Origin: an uncultured Bacteroidales bacterium
Lineage (GTDB): Bacteria; Bacteroidota; Bacteroidia; Bacteroidales; F082
Assembly (NCBI GenBank): GCA_937884015.1
Contig: CALGBV010000334.1
Location: forward strand, 1-7,070
Reading direction: 5' to 3'
Length of the DNA: 7,070 bases
Positions within the stretch are counted from its first letter, which is position 1; every line of letters starts with the position of its first letter. Under the pieces are notes generated by a model that saw only the letters and a list, made by a program, of their open reading frames with translations, was not told the DNA's origin and searched no databases. The position numbers and the translations under genes are program-made. Positions 6,216 to 7,070 of this stretch are shown here, in pieces.

Positions 6216-7070
6216 TTACCAAGCGAAGAGCGGGTATTCGTTCATCATCTTGTTGACTTCGGCCTTCACTGCGTTGATCTTGGCATCCGGAGCAGTCTTG
6301 GCGACTGGGTCGATGGCGCTGATGACGTCGTCGATCATTTCGACGATCATAGGCATCTTGTCTTCCTTCAGGCCACGGGTGGTGATGGCAGGTGTGCCGA
6401 TACGCAGACCTGAGGTGAGGAATGGTGAACGGCTGTCGAATGGAACCATGTTCTTGTTGACGGTGATGTCGGCAAGGACGAGGGTGTTTTCAACCATCTT
6501 ACCTGTGACTTCCGGGAACTTGGTGCGGAGGTCAATCAACATGCTGTGGTTGTCGGTACCGCCTGAAATGACATCGTAACCCTTGTCGATGAATGCCTGA
6601 GCCATGACTGAAGCGTTCTTCTTGACTTGGAGGATATACTGGAAGTATTCGTCGGACAGAGCTTCGCCGAAAGCGACAGCCTTAGAAGCGATGACGTGCT
6701 CGAGAGGACCGCCTTGTACGCCTGGGAACACGGCACTGTTGATCAGTGCTGACATCATCTTCACTTCACCCTTTGGAGTGGTGCGGCCTTGTGGGTCAGG
6801 GAAGTCTTCACGCATCAGGATCATGCCGCCGCGTGGGCCACGGAGGGTCTTGTGTGTGGTGGTGGTGATGATGTGGCAGTAATCCAATGGGTCGTTCGGC
6901 AGACCGCGGGCGATGAGACCGGCAGGGTGGGAGATGTCGGCCATGAGGATAGCGCCAACCTGGTCGGCGATAGCGCGCATGCGTTCAAAATCCCAGTCGC
7001 GTGAGTAGGCTGATGCACCAGCCACGATGAGTTTCGGTTTGCATTCCAGGGCGATCTTTTCCATTTCGTC
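6216..7070 (-). CDS. glyA: Serine hydroxymethyltransferase (C-terminal part; 5' end outside window)
   Basis: SHMT is a cytoplasmic PLP enzyme that interconverts serine plus tetrahydrofolate with glycine plus 5,10-methylenetetrahydrofolate, the main source of one-carbon units. The window holds about 284 C-terminal residues. The frame is open to the edge (codons for Asp-Glu precede the ATG at 7064), so that ATG is internal. Diagnostic motifs, in order: ASAYSRDWDF, then ADISHPAGL with the conserved PLP-site Asp and His, then TTTTHKTLRGPRGG, whose lysine (codon 6851-6849) binds PLP. Next come FPGVQGGPLEHVIASKAVAF, the C-terminal LITDL-equivalent region (SMLIDLRTKF), and SGLRIGTPAITTRG with the substrate-carboxylate arginine. 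The stretch FPDPQGRTTPKGEVKMM after the lysine motif is typical of Bacteroidetes SHMTs. No damage is seen. It has its own strong terminator just downstream. Confidence 0.97.
   Translation of the reverse strand, partial: DEMEKIALECKPKLIVAGASAYSRDWDFERMRAIADQVGAILMADISHPAGLIARGLPNDPLDYCHIITTTTHKTLRGPRGGMILMREDFPDPQGRTTPKGEVKMMSALINSAVFPGVQGGPLEHVIASKAVAFGEALSDEYFQYILQVKKNASVMAQAFIDKGYDVISGGTDNHSMLIDLRTKFPEVTGKMVENTLVLADITVNKNMVPFDSRSPFLTSGLRIGTPAITTRGLKEDKMPMIVEMIDDVISAIDPVAKTAPDAKINAVKAEVNKMMNEYPLFAW

Noticed and set aside
5839..6579. Plus-strand open frame of 246 codons
   Set aside because: It lies antisense to the lipoprotein gene and glyA, crosses the terminator, and its translation shows no family features.

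Overview
The window reads as chromosomal DNA of a member of the Bacteroidota, most likely the order Bacteroidales. Three things point there: two secreted proteins ending in a type IX secretion system (T9SS) type A sorting domain, a serine hydroxymethyltransferase with the Bacteroidetes-style segment after the PLP lysine, and no clear Shine-Dalgarno sequences. Genus or species cannot be told from this sequence. The intergenic repeats hint at an uncultured gut- or rumen-type lineage, but that is a guess.

Layout. Positions 1-1479 (+) hold the 3' part of a surface protein with five tandem divergent InlB-type B-repeats and a T9SS tail; its beginning lies outside the window. A 191-bp spacer follows, with an octamer-built hairpin, an ATTCCC-N8-GGGAAT palindrome and a GC-rich hairpin. 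Positions 1671-3911 (+) encode a complete secreted Omp28-like thioredoxin-fold protein with three FN3-like modules and a nearly matching T9SS tail. Positions 3912-4139 are non-coding and made almost wholly of degenerate 8-bp units: GACTTTTA-type on the left and TAAAAGTC-type on the right, folding into two hairpins. Positions 4140-4793 (+) encode an ElbB-type DJ-1/PfpI protein. A probable terminator at 4819-4848 separates it from a convergent minus-strand lipoprotein gene with a predicted C-terminal beta-barrel (4893-6101). A perfect 12-bp terminator (6166-6195) then follows the minus-strand glyA gene, which is cut by the right edge (6216-7070).

How the genes relate. The two T9SS cargo proteins share the C-terminal secretion signal and also the sequence just after the stop codon, so their 3' ends look like copies of one module. 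ElbB and GlyA look like unrelated housekeeping neighbours. The lipoprotein/barrel gene is probably a monocistronic envelope gene. No mobile element, CRISPR array, RNA gene or defence system was seen. The least explained element is the period-8 inverted array family in the spacers.
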